NCBI GenBank assembly: GCA_963719135.1
Contig: CAVRAZ010000006.1
Span: 248,001-312,000, forward strand
DNA length: 64,000 nucleotides
From: CAVRAZ01 sp963719135
GTDB lineage: Bacteria > Pseudomonadota > Gammaproteobacteria > DSM-19610
Direction: 5' to 3'
The translations under genes were made by a program, and so were the position numbers. The notes beneath the pieces were generated by a model, which worked only from the letters and a program-made list of their open reading frames with translations, was not told the origin of the DNA and made no database searches. This document shows positions 34,162 to 42,777 of the stretch, piece by piece; position 1 is the first letter of the stretch; every line of letters starts with the position of its first letter.

Positions 34162-34749
34162 TCACCGGTTCAACAGCCGTGCGGTCCGGGTCCGCAATTC
34201 GGGTAGCACATCGGTTTCGAACCAGGGATTGCGCTTCAGCCACAGCCGGTTGCGCGGCGAAGGATGCGGCAACGGAAACAGCCCCGCCGGCGCATCGGAC
34301 CAGTTGCGCACCGTCGCCGCGAGCGTCGACAACGTCCGCGGCAGGTAATAGCCTTGCGCGAAGCGGCCGATCAGCAGGGTCAGCTCCAGCGCCGGCATGC
34401 ACTGCAACAGACGCGCGTGCCAGAGTTCGGCGCACTCCGGCCGCGGCGGCAGATCACCCGAGCGGCCCTTGCCCGGATAGCAGAACCCCATCGGCACGAT
34501 CGCAATGCGGCCGGTGTCGTAGAACTCGTCCCGGCCGAGCTGCAGCCAGTCGCGCAAGCGGTCGCCGCTGGGATCGTTCCAGGGTATGCCGGTATTGTGC
34601 ACGCGCGTTCCCGGCGCCTGCCCGACGATCAGCAGGCGCGCCGTCGCGCTGGTGCGCAGCACCGGCTTCGGCCCCAGCGGCAGAGACACCTCGCACACGC
34701 GGCACGCCGCGATCTCCTGCAATAACCGGTTGAGCCGCTGATCAGTCAC
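34162..34749 (-). CDS. Uracil-DNA glycosylase-superfamily protein
   Basis: A 195-residue soluble protein. An N-terminal CRVC pair and the motif LLIVGQAPGTRVHNTGIPWNDPSGDRLRDWL fit the water-activating and binding loop of the UDG superfamily, and LPHPSPRN contains the expected histidine motif. The cysteine pair could be part of a cluster, but I see too few further cysteines to be sure. The GTG start is chosen because codons further upstream run into repeat DNA. It may have lost or changed uracil specificity. Confidence 0.72.
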   Translation of the reverse strand: MTDQRLNRLLQEIAACRVCEVSLPLGPKPVLRTSATARLLIVGQAPGTRVHNTGIPWNDPSGDRLRDWLQLGRDEFYDTGRIAIVPMGFCYPGKGRSGDLPPRPECAELWHARLLQCMPALELTLLIGRFAQGYYLPRTLSTLAATVRNWSDAPAGLFPLPHPSPRNRLWLKRNPWFETDVLPELRTRTARLLNR

Positions 34750-35090
34750 AGCGCGTATTATGCAGCACAGTACGCGGTTGAAAAAATCGCCTAACCACAA
34801 AGGACACGAAGACAAATATTGGTTGATTACCCGGAAAGAGGCGCGTCTTACGCAGCACCTGACCTGTGGTGACCCTGGGTGATGGTCCGAGCGCTAATAC
34901 CCATGAAAGAGCACGGAATCAAATGCCGACGAGAATCGGGAGAGCTTTGTCCGCACTGCACGTTGCCAGATCGGCGAACGGAGCTGCATCTGCAGTCTGT
35001 TATTCTTTGTGCACTTGGTGTTCTTCGTGCTTAACAGCGTTCGCTTCCTTTACCTTCTTCGCGGTTACACTTTCAACGACCCCGAACCGG
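34750..35090. repeat. Intergenic region with AACCACAAAGGACACGAAG-type arms
   Basis: The left arm CTAACCACAAAGGACACGAAG (34791 onward) and right-hand arms at 35003-35034 (ending TTCTTCGTGCTTAA) and 35046-35066 (ending CTTCTTCGCGGTT) are imperfect inverted copies of the same family as at 16622. The 190 bases between contain no gene. The arms are less well matched than at 16622, suggesting an older copy. Confidence 0.75.
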
Positions 35091-36089
35091 CTACCGATCT
35101 GGAAACGTCAGTTCGATGCGGTCGCGTTCTTCGGCGGTCAGTTTGATATCGAGGTGTTCGAGGGTGCGCAGGTTGGCCACCAGCTTGACTTCGGTCGCCG
35201 CCTCGAGCGGCGGAGCCGGGTCCACGCTGTTGACCCGGATCTCGTCCAGGCGCTGGACGAGGCGGCGGCCCATCGCGCGATGATCCGGAAAGACCGAGAA
35301 CAGCGCGCCCTGGCGGACGTGGTTCGGCGTCGAACTGAAAACCGGCACCGAGTGGTCCCAGGACTGCTTGAGGATGAACGGCAGCAGCGAATCGATGCCG
35401 ATGACCGTCTGGTTCTGCAGGAGCCAGATCGCCTCCGACCGGCCGTCCATGCCGCCAATGAGACGCCTGAACGTTTGCGCCGCCTCGAACGGCGTCCAGA
35501 CCAGATGCTTGACCAGTACGATGCCCCGCTCGTTCGCCGCCCGCACCGCGGAGTCCATCAGCCAATCGTCCGATTCCTTGGCGTAGACCACGTGCACGCG
35601 TCTGACGTTCGGGACGAACTGGACGAGCTGTTCAAACAGGGACGCCGGGTTCGGATTGAGCACCACGCCGTGCCAGCCTTCCTGTTGCAGTTCGGGCGAC
35701 GACAACACGCCGCCGATGACCATCGGCACCCGGTTCTTCAGGGATGTCATCACCTCTCTGGCACGATTGCCCAGACAGATCACCGCATCGACCCGGTTGT
35801 CCTTCAGCCACCGTCCGGCAACCTCCGCGTCGGCGTCCGCGTCGAGCGCGAGCCGGATGACCGGAACGCCCGACTGTTCCGCGATACCGGTAATGATCGA
35901 CTCGAAGATGCTGCGAAACGGCTCGCGCATGTCGGGATAGGCGATACCGAGCCTGTGCAGCGGCTGCGGCGAAGGTTCCACCGCGGCAGGCGTCGCGCAC
36001 GGCAGCAACGCGAGGAGCGCGATGAACAGCAGGCGCGTACCCGCGCGCGCGCGGGTACGCGCGCGGGTATTCGTGTCGACAGTCGTCAT
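35091..36089 (-). CDS. PF04392-type ABC substrate-binding protein
   Basis: A 332-residue periplasmic binding protein of the family that usually pairs with tryptophan/tyrosine-type ABC transporters (PF04392). A signal peptide (FIALLALLPCATPAAV) is preceded by an unusually Arg-rich stretch (RARTRARAGTR). The mature part shows a two-lobed layout: LGIAYPDMREPF, VDAVICLGNRAREVMTSL, VPMVIGGVLSSPEL, VRRVHVVYAKESDDW and VPVFSSTPNHVRQGALFSVFPDH. No ABC permease or ATPase is adjacent; instead the TonB receptor gene lies upstream with 38 bases between. Confidence 0.78.
   Translation of the reverse strand: MTTVDTNTRARTRARAGTRLLFIALLALLPCATPAAVEPSPQPLHRLGIAYPDMREPFRSIFESIITGIAEQSGVPVIRLALDADADAEVAGRWLKDNRVDAVICLGNRAREVMTSLKNRVPMVIGGVLSSPELQQEGWHGVVLNPNPASLFEQLVQFVPNVRRVHVVYAKESDDWLMDSAVRAANERGIVLVKHLVWTPFEAAQTFRRLIGGMDGRSEAIWLLQNQTVIGIDSLLPFILKQSWDHSVPVFSSTPNHVRQGALFSVFPDHRAMGRRLVQRLDEIRVNSVDPAPPLEAATEVKLVANLRTLEHLDIKLTAEERDRIELTFPDR
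36033..36062. repeat. 30-bp perfect (CG)-rich palindrome inside a signal-peptide region
   Basis: A perfect palindrome centred at 36047/36048 with alternating CG steps and GTAC on both sides. It lies within codons for the Arg-rich N-terminus of the 35091 gene. A short extension to 36068 repeats GCGCGGGTA. The composition differs from ordinary coding DNA here. Confidence 0.85.
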
Positions 36090-36127
36090 GGTTCAGTCCG
36101 TTCCCTGGATACCGGTATGGGCGGCAC

Positions 36128-38242
36128 CTACCAGGTACGCCTGATCTCGCCAAAAAGCTGCCTGCCGGACATCGGCAGATCATTCGGGATCAGCCCCGAA
36201 GCGGGGGACGGTTCGCGCACGCTGGCGTCCAGAAGATTGCGCACCGACAGCGCGAATTCGTACGCCTCGGTGCGCCCGGGCTTCCACCGAAGCGTGAGGT
36301 CGACAGTGGTGTAGTCGTCGACGGGGTCGCGGGTATCGCCCTCGCTGCGACCCCGCCCGGCGACATAGTTCACCTGCGGTATCACCTGCAGGCCGGCGAA
36401 CGGCTGCCAGTCCGCACGCAGATACACCTGGTGCTCCGGCGCGAAGCCCGGATCCGCGTTCAATTTCTCGTCACGCGACTGCTGGAACGCATAGTTGCCG
36501 GTCAACGACAGTCTGCGCCAGGGTGCCCAGTCGATTTCGTACTCGAGCCCATAGCCGGTCTGCGTGCCGATGTTCCGAGCGGTCTTGGTGGTCGAGCCCG
36601 GGTCATCCACGAAGCGGATGATATCGTGCATCTTGTGGTAAAAAATATTCAAGCCCATACGCAGCACGTCGCTGGCGCGAAGATCGAACGCAAGTTCCGT
36701 GGTATTGATGGTTTCAGGATCCAGATTGGGGTTTCCCAGCGTCACCGGGTTGTTGATATTGAACTGTTCGGCGAACGAAGGCGCGCGGAATGCGTGCCCG
36801 TAGAGCAGCTTGGCGGTCAGCGCATAGTCGACCTGCCAGACCAGCGCGACACGCGGATTCAAGGTACCGCCCACGTCCGAATAGTGATCGTAGCGCAACC
36901 CGGTGGTCAGCGACCAGTCCCGCGCGAGCCGCCATTCGTCCTGAACGTAACCGAACACGACGGTCCGGTCATGCGGCCTGATGAAAGGCGCCGTATTCGA
37001 TACGTTCACGAGCTGCCCGAGCGGACTCGGCACCGCCAACGGCGTCAGGGTGAAGTTTCTGGATTCCCTGATGCGGTACATGTCCTCGTAATTGACGCCG
37101 GAGCCGAACGTCACCGCATGGTTGTCGAAACCGCTGAAGTAGGCCGACACCGCGAGGCGCCAGTGGCGCTCGTAGACATCCGGGTTGCCGACCACACCTT
37201 CGGGAAAGGCACCGCCGCCCAGCGCGGTGTAATCGGCACCTGGCGGAAGCAGCACCAGCCGGGACAGATTGGCGACATCGTAATAGTTCAACTGGGTGGT
37301 CACGTCCCAGTTCCTGGCGATGTGCGGGTCATGGTGTACGACGTCGATGAGAAGCCGGTCACTCTCGCCGTAGCCCCTGGGGTCGAGCGCCTGCGCCACC
37401 CCCGCGCCGGTCTGCACGTCGCGGCGCCGCTGATAGCCGGCGCGGACCAGCCAGTTGCCCCGCGCCAGTTCCAGCCGCGCGTCGAGCGCCTTGCGACCGA
37501 CATTGACCTGATCCGGCGCCAGCGAGGCGCTGGTACCGGTGAGCTGGTCGAACAGCGTCTGGGCGTCGGCGCCGATCCGTTCGTTGAACCCGTCGGTCTC
37601 CGCATACTCGACGTAGGCCGAACTCTTCCACCCGTCGAGCGCAGAGCGGCCCAGCAGCCACCCCCCTCTGGCATCGAACGACCCGACCCGGGCGCCGACT
37701 TCGTAGCGCTTGTCGCCTTCGTGACCGCGGGTGATGATATTGATCACGCCGGCATAGGCGTCGGCGCCGTAAAGCGCCGAACCCGGTCCTCGGATCACCT
37801 CGATGCGTTCGATCCCCTCCACCGGCATGCCGCCCCAGACCTGGCCCCGGTTACCGATGAAGGCATTGGTGATCGGCACGCCATCGATCAACATCAGCAC
37901 CTGGCTATTGAATTCACTATAGATACCGCGAATCGTATAGATCGGGTTGTACCCGACCGGAGAAACCGATACGTGCAGCCCGGGTACGGTCTCCAGCACC
38001 TCGTCCACATCGCGCGCGCCAATCTTCTCGATGTCCTCGGCGGTGATGACGCTGGCCACCGCGGGCGCCCGGGAAATCGCCTGCTCGCGCCCCGTGGCGA
38101 TCGAGAGCACGCGCTCGCTCCCGTAAATGTGCAGCAGCGCTTCCTCGTCGGGCAGTCCGTCACCCGGCGAGGCCTGCGCGCACCAAGTCCAGACAACAAG
38201 CACAACGGAACAGACCGGCGGTTTGATCAAATGCATCCGCAT
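36128..38242 (-). CDS. TonB-dependent outer-membrane receptor
   Basis: A 704-residue receptor with a signal peptide (CSVVLVVWTWCAQA), a plug domain (ISRAPAVASVITAEDIEKIG, then DEVLETVPGLHVSV, then IEVIRGPGSALYGADAYAGVINI) and a 22-strand barrel ending in an aromatic residue (FGEIRRTW). The barrel includes NLDPETINTTELAFDLR and YRVENLLD-like sequence (VRNLLDASVREP). Such receptors import siderophores, haem, cobalamin or other ligands; the ligand cannot be told. It forms an operon with the downstream binding protein, which suggests uptake of one substrate by both. Confidence 0.88.
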   Translation of the reverse strand: MRMHLIKPPVCSVVLVVWTWCAQASPGDGLPDEEALLHIYGSERVLSIATGREQAISRAPAVASVITAEDIEKIGARDVDEVLETVPGLHVSVSPVGYNPIYTIRGIYSEFNSQVLMLIDGVPITNAFIGNRGQVWGGMPVEGIERIEVIRGPGSALYGADAYAGVINIITRGHEGDKRYEVGARVGSFDARGGWLLGRSALDGWKSSAYVEYAETDGFNERIGADAQTLFDQLTGTSASLAPDQVNVGRKALDARLELARGNWLVRAGYQRRRDVQTGAGVAQALDPRGYGESDRLLIDVVHHDPHIARNWDVTTQLNYYDVANLSRLVLLPPGADYTALGGGAFPEGVVGNPDVYERHWRLAVSAYFSGFDNHAVTFGSGVNYEDMYRIRESRNFTLTPLAVPSPLGQLVNVSNTAPFIRPHDRTVVFGYVQDEWRLARDWSLTTGLRYDHYSDVGGTLNPRVALVWQVDYALTAKLLYGHAFRAPSFAEQFNINNPVTLGNPNLDPETINTTELAFDLRASDVLRMGLNIFYHKMHDIIRFVDDPGSTTKTARNIGTQTGYGLEYEIDWAPWRRLSLTGNYAFQQSRDEKLNADPGFAPEHQVYLRADWQPFAGLQVIPQVNYVAGRGRSEGDTRDPVDDYTTVDLTLRWKPGRTEAYEFALSVRNLLDASVREPSPASGLIPNDLPMSGRQLFGEIRRTW

Positions 38243-38331
38243 ACCCCTAAGGCACGTTCATGAGTGAAGATTTTCGTTCGGAACTGGGCGATCATTCGCC
38301 AATTTGTCAGCTCTTTCAAGGACCGGCCGCG

Positions 38332-39174
38332 TCACTCCCAGGCACGCGGCGCCACGCCCCTGTAGTCGATCCTCGCGCACCGCCAGGGAAAGAAACCGCC
38401 TTCGGGATGCATGGCCGCGTCCATGTAACAGGGTACGATGCCCGCGCCGAACGCCAGGCACACATAGCCCTGGTACTCGCGCGGGGTGAGTCCCTGGTCA
38501 GCCGCCAGCGCCGCCGCCAGCCCGGTGATATTCATGCGCATGCGCATGCGGCCCGCCAGCAGACGATCCTCAACCTGCCGGGCGATCCGCACGCACTCCC
38601 CACCGGCGAGCCCCAGCCGTTCGGCCACGCGCAGCAGCGGCGGTATCCGCTCGTCTTCGGCCACGATCGGCCGGCCGTAGCCGGGGATATGCCGGTGCGC
38701 CGCCAACTGCGCGTCGATCAGCGCGTCGAGCGCGCCGCCTTCGCGCAGGGTTTCGCGCGCGCGCAGGATGAACCCGATGGCGCCGTGATTGGCCTGGCCT
38801 CCATAGATCTGCGCCTCCGTGACCGCCGTGGCTGCGCCTGCGGCCAGCGCCGCCGTGCTGCGCGCCGCGCCGCCGAGCGCGGCAATGCGGTTGTTCCACA
38901 GGCGCGGATCCGGGTAGCTGACCGATACCGTCCACATCTGCTCGAACAACTGAACCTGTTCGGCGCTGAATCGCCGCCCGGTGATCCCCAGCAGCAGCAG
39001 TTCCATCCACGGCAACGGCGTCAGCTCGTTGAACAGGTCGCGTCCCCGGTATATGACGCCGCGTCCCGGCTGCCAGGCGCCCAGCGCCGTCCGCCAGGTT
39101 GCCTCGAAGTCCTGCAGCGGAGAGACGAAATCGTTGCCGCCGGCTGCTCCGCCGTCTTTGTCCCGCGCCGTCAT
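38332..39174 (-). CDS. Citrate-synthase-fold protein, second of a pair
   Basis: A 280-residue protein of the citrate synthase/citryl-CoA lyase superfamily. FNELTPLPWMELLLLGITGRRFSAEQVQLFEQMW resembles the small N-terminal region, and AQIYGGQANHGAIGFILRA and IPGYGRPIVAEDERIPPLL occupy the places of the active-site loops. By eye the first catalytic His is replaced (IYGGQ where family members have LHGGA-like sequence), the second is Arg (GYGR instead of GFGH) and the Asp loop reads MNITG. It overlaps the upstream paralogue by four bases (ATGA). A heteromer with that protein is likely. Confidence 0.7.
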   Translation of the reverse strand: MTARDKDGGAAGGNDFVSPLQDFEATWRTALGAWQPGRGVIYRGRDLFNELTPLPWMELLLLGITGRRFSAEQVQLFEQMWTVSVSYPDPRLWNNRIAALGGAARSTAALAAGAATAVTEAQIYGGQANHGAIGFILRARETLREGGALDALIDAQLAAHRHIPGYGRPIVAEDERIPPLLRVAERLGLAGGECVRIARQVEDRLLAGRMRMRMNITGLAAALAADQGLTPREYQGYVCLAFGAGIVPCYMDAAMHPEGGFFPWRCARIDYRGVAPRAWE

Positions 39175-39953
39175 TCAGTCAATTCCAGGCCGTCGCTGAA
39201 AAACGGATAGTGACGCCAGCCGAAAGCCTTCTGCTCCAGCGCGTGCGCCGCGGCTCCCGGCAGACGCATGATCAGATAGAGCATTTCAGCCTGATCCGGT
39301 GCAAAACCCAGTCCTGCAAGCGTCGCCGCCGCCACGCCGCTCATGGCGAGCGGCCGGCCGGCCAGCGCCTCGAGTTCGTCGATCGCACCGCGCAGCCAGC
39401 AGGTCGTCGCGATGGTTTCGTGCGCGACGGCATCGAGCGTCTGCGCAACCGGCAGCGCGCGCCGCGCCGCGTAAGCGTCGAATCCGGGTGGATGTTCCAC
39501 ACGCGGCCAATGACTGTCGACCCAGTGCGCAGGCGGCTCGGCCAGCCGCCGCTTCCATGCATCGAGGTCCGCGCCGCATTCGCACCAGAGTTCGCAGGCC
39601 AGGTAGACCTCGCGGGCACCGGCGTACTGGCCGGCGCCGACCGCCAGCGCCGCCATCAGCGAAGCTGCGTTGTTCGAGCCGCCGACGCCGCCGTTCATGG
39701 CGGCGCGCACCGAATAGTCCCTGATGCCGGGATTCGCCAGCGCGATCGCCAGACGCTCCAGCACATCCGCCTGAGCCTTCTCGGGCCGCTCGCCCCGGAA
39801 CAGAAGGAAGAGATAGTCGAAGAAACGGCCCTTTTGCAGAATTTCACCGTATACGTCGTAGCCGGCGCAGCGGCACACCCGCGCGGTGAAGGCATCGTTG
39901 GGCTCCGGCTCCTCGAACCAGAGGCGCGAACGAACGGGCTCTAGGGACGGCAC
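39171..39953 (-). CDS. Citrate-synthase-fold protein, first of a pair
   Basis: A 260-residue protein of the same superfamily as the next gene but only distantly similar. FDYLFLLFRGERPEKAQADVLERLAIALANPGIRDYS and AMNGGVGGSNNAASLMAALAVGAGQYAGAREVYLACELW match the middle of the citrate synthase fold; IMRLPGAAAHALEQ corresponds to its C-terminal part. The catalytic His loop reads GQYAGA, and the Asp position appears as MSG. Starting 13 bases inside the 3' end of the thiamine-enzyme gene, it is clearly co-translated with it. The substrate is unknown; a carbon-carbon lyase or ligase step is plausible. Confidence 0.7.
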   Translation of the reverse strand: MPSLEPVRSRLWFEEPEPNDAFTARVCRCAGYDVYGEILQKGRFFDYLFLLFRGERPEKAQADVLERLAIALANPGIRDYSVRAAMNGGVGGSNNAASLMAALAVGAGQYAGAREVYLACELWCECGADLDAWKRRLAEPPAHWVDSHWPRVEHPPGFDAYAARRALPVAQTLDAVAHETIATTCWLRGAIDELEALAGRPLAMSGVAAATLAGLGFAPDQAEMLYLIMRLPGAAAHALEQKAFGWRHYPFFSDGLELTE

Positions 39954-41755
39954 GAATTGGCTCCCCCGAGCAGCCGCACCCGCGACGAGATGGGCGGCAC
40001 CTCTTCCCCGTCGATATGAATGTCGAGCACCAGCGGCTTTCCGTAGCGGATGACGGCGTTCACGTCGATCTTTTCCAGATCGCCGATAGTGTTTATCAGT
40101 ATGCCTGCGGCGCCCAGCGAATGGCCGATCTGCGAGAAATCCACCTCGGGGATCCGGAATCCGACGCGTTCGCCGCCGGTCAGTCGCTGCCCGTGCTTGA
40201 CCATGCCCAGCGCCGAATCGTTGAGGACGATGAAGACGATGGGCAGTTGTTCCTGAACCGCGACGTTGATCTCCTGGCCGGACATCAGCATGGCGCCGTC
40301 ACCGGTGATGCAGACCACCGGAATCCGCGGATCGGCGCGCGCCGCGCCGATGGCGGCGTTGATGGCCCAGCCCATGCTCGCCCATTCGGCGGCCGCGTTG
40401 AACAGCGGGATGGTGCGTTCACGACTTCCGGCGAGACGCCGGTCGAACGGATGGAGATAGTGGATCGCCCATGCGAGGCTGTTGCCGGCATCGACGTAAT
40501 AACGGGTCTCCGGAGGAAAGACGCGGGTCAGCTCGCACATCAGGCGCTGCGGCTTCAGCGGAATACTTTCGCTGCGGCACTTGTCCTCCTCGGCCAGCTT
40601 GAAATGACGCTCGGGCGTATCCAGCCTGACCACGGTATGCGAGCGGCGCCGGCGTTTGCGCTCGCCGGCGAAACCGGCCTCGCTGAGATAAGCGCGCACG
40701 TGCTGGAATACCACGGACAGCTCGCCCTGCACGTGCAGCCTGCTCATCGGAGACCGCTCGAAGTGACGGATGGCGTTGTCGACGTGCACCAGCCGCTCGT
40801 TGAGCAACAGGTTCTTGTCCCAGCCGTTGGTCGACCATTCGCTCAAATTGGTGCCCAGCGCGACCACCAGGTCCACCGACTTGTCGAGCAGCGTGTCATT
40901 GGCGGTTGCGTGGCCCGCGAAGCCGATGACACCCCGGTACTGTGGATGATAGGGGCTCACGAACCCCTTGCCGTGCGGGGTGGTGACGACCGCTGCGTCC
41001 AGCAGCAGCGCCAGCTCGAGTACCGTGCCGGCAACCGCCGCACAGGCGCCGCCCATGACGAACACCGGTCTTTTCGCCGCCGCCAGCAGGCGGCAAAAGG
41101 CGTCGACGGCATGCTCGTCCATCAAGGCCGGCGATACCGTGTAGCGGTTAAGATTATACGACAGCGTGCGCTCCGCGATCGGCGACTTCAGCACATCCAT
41201 CGGGATGCTGAGATGCGCCGGACCGAACGGCGGCTGAAACGCGGCGATGACGGCGGATGCCAGCTTGTGCTCGAGCTGCGAGACGTGGCTGACCAGACTG
41301 TTGTAACAGGTGAAGTATTTGTAAATCCCGACCGTGTCGATGCCATTGCAACTGCTGTCCTGCAGCGCGCCGCGACCGAAATTGGCCAGCGCGGTCTGCG
41401 CGGTGATGGCGAGCATCGGCACGTTGTTTTCGTAGGCGCTCGCGACACCGTTGACCATGTTGGCCGCACCCGGCCCGGTGGTCGCGAAACAGACGCCCAT
41501 CCTGCCGCTGGCCTGGTGGTACCCGTGGGCCATGAAAGCGGCGTTGGTTTCGTGGCGGGCGATGACCGGCGTCACACCGCCGAGCCGCGACGAACGGGCA
41601 ACGGCATTCAGGAAAGGCTCGATGGCGCCACCCGGCACACCGAACACGTACCGCACACCGAGTTGCTCCAGATAGCCGACGATCAGATCGGCTGCCTGCC
41701 AGGCCGTGGGGGTCTTGCTCGGCTCCTCGATCTGAAAACCGGGTTCCACTCCCAC
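39941..41755 (-). CDS. Thiamine-diphosphate enzyme, acetolactate-synthase-like
   Basis: A 604-residue cytoplasmic enzyme with the usual Pyr, central and PP domains. The activating glutamate is in IARHETNAAFMAHGY, FATTGPGAANMVNGVASAYENNVPML is the standard pyrimidine-domain segment, and the cofactor motif is GDGAMLMSGQEI followed by the asparagine of VLNDSALGMVKHG. The enzyme should decarboxylate a 2-oxo acid and pass the carbanion to an acceptor. No small regulatory subunit (IlvH type) follows; instead the two citrate-synthase-fold genes overlap its end. The GTG start has a GGGAGG site 9 bases upstream; an ATG 22 codons earlier is possible. Confidence 0.85.
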   Translation of the reverse strand: MGVEPGFQIEEPSKTPTAWQAADLIVGYLEQLGVRYVFGVPGGAIEPFLNAVARSSRLGGVTPVIARHETNAAFMAHGYHQASGRMGVCFATTGPGAANMVNGVASAYENNVPMLAITAQTALANFGRGALQDSSCNGIDTVGIYKYFTCYNSLVSHVSQLEHKLASAVIAAFQPPFGPAHLSIPMDVLKSPIAERTLSYNLNRYTVSPALMDEHAVDAFCRLLAAAKRPVFVMGGACAAVAGTVLELALLLDAAVVTTPHGKGFVSPYHPQYRGVIGFAGHATANDTLLDKSVDLVVALGTNLSEWSTNGWDKNLLLNERLVHVDNAIRHFERSPMSRLHVQGELSVVFQHVRAYLSEAGFAGERKRRRRSHTVVRLDTPERHFKLAEEDKCRSESIPLKPQRLMCELTRVFPPETRYYVDAGNSLAWAIHYLHPFDRRLAGSRERTIPLFNAAAEWASMGWAINAAIGAARADPRIPVVCITGDGAMLMSGQEINVAVQEQLPIVFIVLNDSALGMVKHGQRLTGGERVGFRIPEVDFSQIGHSLGAAGILINTIGDLEKIDVNAVIRYGKPLVLDIHIDGEEVPPISSRVRLLGGANSCRP

Positions 41756-41980
41756 CTTGCTAAGCCTCCCGCTCCTACCCTGACAGCGCGCCCGATGACA
41801 GCCGACGGCCGCTGTTCCCACCTTGCGTCCTGCTGAATCAGACTGTTGTAAGTTTTAGGACGCTAAGTCAAGGCTAAGTGTGTCAGCCGCAAAAAGCAAC
41901 AACATCCTCATTTACAAGAGTCTCCGGGACCTCGGCGGGAACGGCGCCAGCGCAGCCCCGGTTCCCGACGAAGCGCGACT

Positions 41981-42658
41981 TCAGATCGGTGCGCGGTTAT
42001 CCGGATTGCGGATGCCGGCATAGCGGGCGAGCTGCGTGTCGTGCCAGCCGCCCATGAAGAACAGGGCGCTGACCGCGCCCACCAACGCCATGAACATGTC
42101 GGTCTGGGTATCCCACACATAACCCTGCGTCCCCAGAAAGGCCTCGGCCGCCGCGCCTGAGACCAGCGCCACGGCCCATTCGATCAGTTCGTAGGCGGCG
42201 CTGACGGCCAGGCAGAAGGAAACCACCATCAACCACAGCCACGGCCGCGCGACGGCGCGCGTGCGAATCATGACCTCGCGCGCCGCCAGCGCCGGAACGA
42301 ATCCCTGGGCGAAATGCCCGAGTTTGTCATAGTTGTTGCGGTGCCAGCCCAGCCAGTCGCCCAGTGTCGCGAACCAGGGCACCTCCGCGTACGTGTAATG
42401 GCCGCCGATCATCAGGATGATGCAGTGCATCAGGATCAGGACGTACACCAGCGGCGTCAACGGGAAACGGCGCAGGGTGACGCCCATCAGGACCAGGGCG
42501 ATCCAGGCGGGCGCCACCTCCAGATACCAGGTCATCCGGTCTTTGGGTTCGATGCCCGACCAGAGCATGACGGCGGCGTAGATCGCCAGCCACGCCGCCA
42601 GCGCCGCCGCCGGTGGCCGCCAGACCCGCCCACCCGCCTCGGACAGCCGTGCGATCAT
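41981..42658 (-). CDS. DUF2238 inner-membrane protein, YjdF type
   Basis: A 225-residue protein with about six membrane spans. HCIILMIGGHYTYAEVPWF and GWHRNNYDKLGHFAQGFVPALAAREV, with conserved His and Asp residues, and SAAYELIEW are the marks of DUF2238. Function unknown. It is divergent from dnaE2, with 119 bases between that hold the LexA box. Confidence 0.85.
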   Translation of the reverse strand: MIARLSEAGGRVWRPPAAALAAWLAIYAAVMLWSGIEPKDRMTWYLEVAPAWIALVLMGVTLRRFPLTPLVYVLILMHCIILMIGGHYTYAEVPWFATLGDWLGWHRNNYDKLGHFAQGFVPALAAREVMIRTRAVARPWLWLMVVSFCLAVSAAYELIEWAVALVSGAAAEAFLGTQGYVWDTQTDMFMALVGAVSALFFMGGWHDTQLARYAGIRNPDNRAPI

Positions 42659-42746
42659 GGCCCTGTTTATACCTTAAATTCCGCTGATTACAACGAGGTG
42701 ACGGCACCGCCCGGCCTGACTGTCAATCCTCACAACGCGGCGTATA

Positions 42747-42762
42747 CTGTATATAAACACAG
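42747..42762 (+). promoter_or_regulatory. LexA (SOS) box for dnaE2
   Basis: CTGT-N8-ACAG with an A/T-rich centre (CTGTATATAAACACAG), extended upstream by TA, matches the gammaproteobacterial LexA operator. It ends 15 bases before the dnaE2 ATG, a position where LexA would block transcription. dnaE2 genes are typically SOS-induced. Confidence 0.85.
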
Positions 42763-42777
42763 CCAATCAAAAGTCTC

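Noticed and set aside
36431..38263. A 610-codon plus-strand frame over the TonB receptor.
   Set aside because: Antisense shadow; the minus-strand frame shows signal peptide, plug and barrel features.
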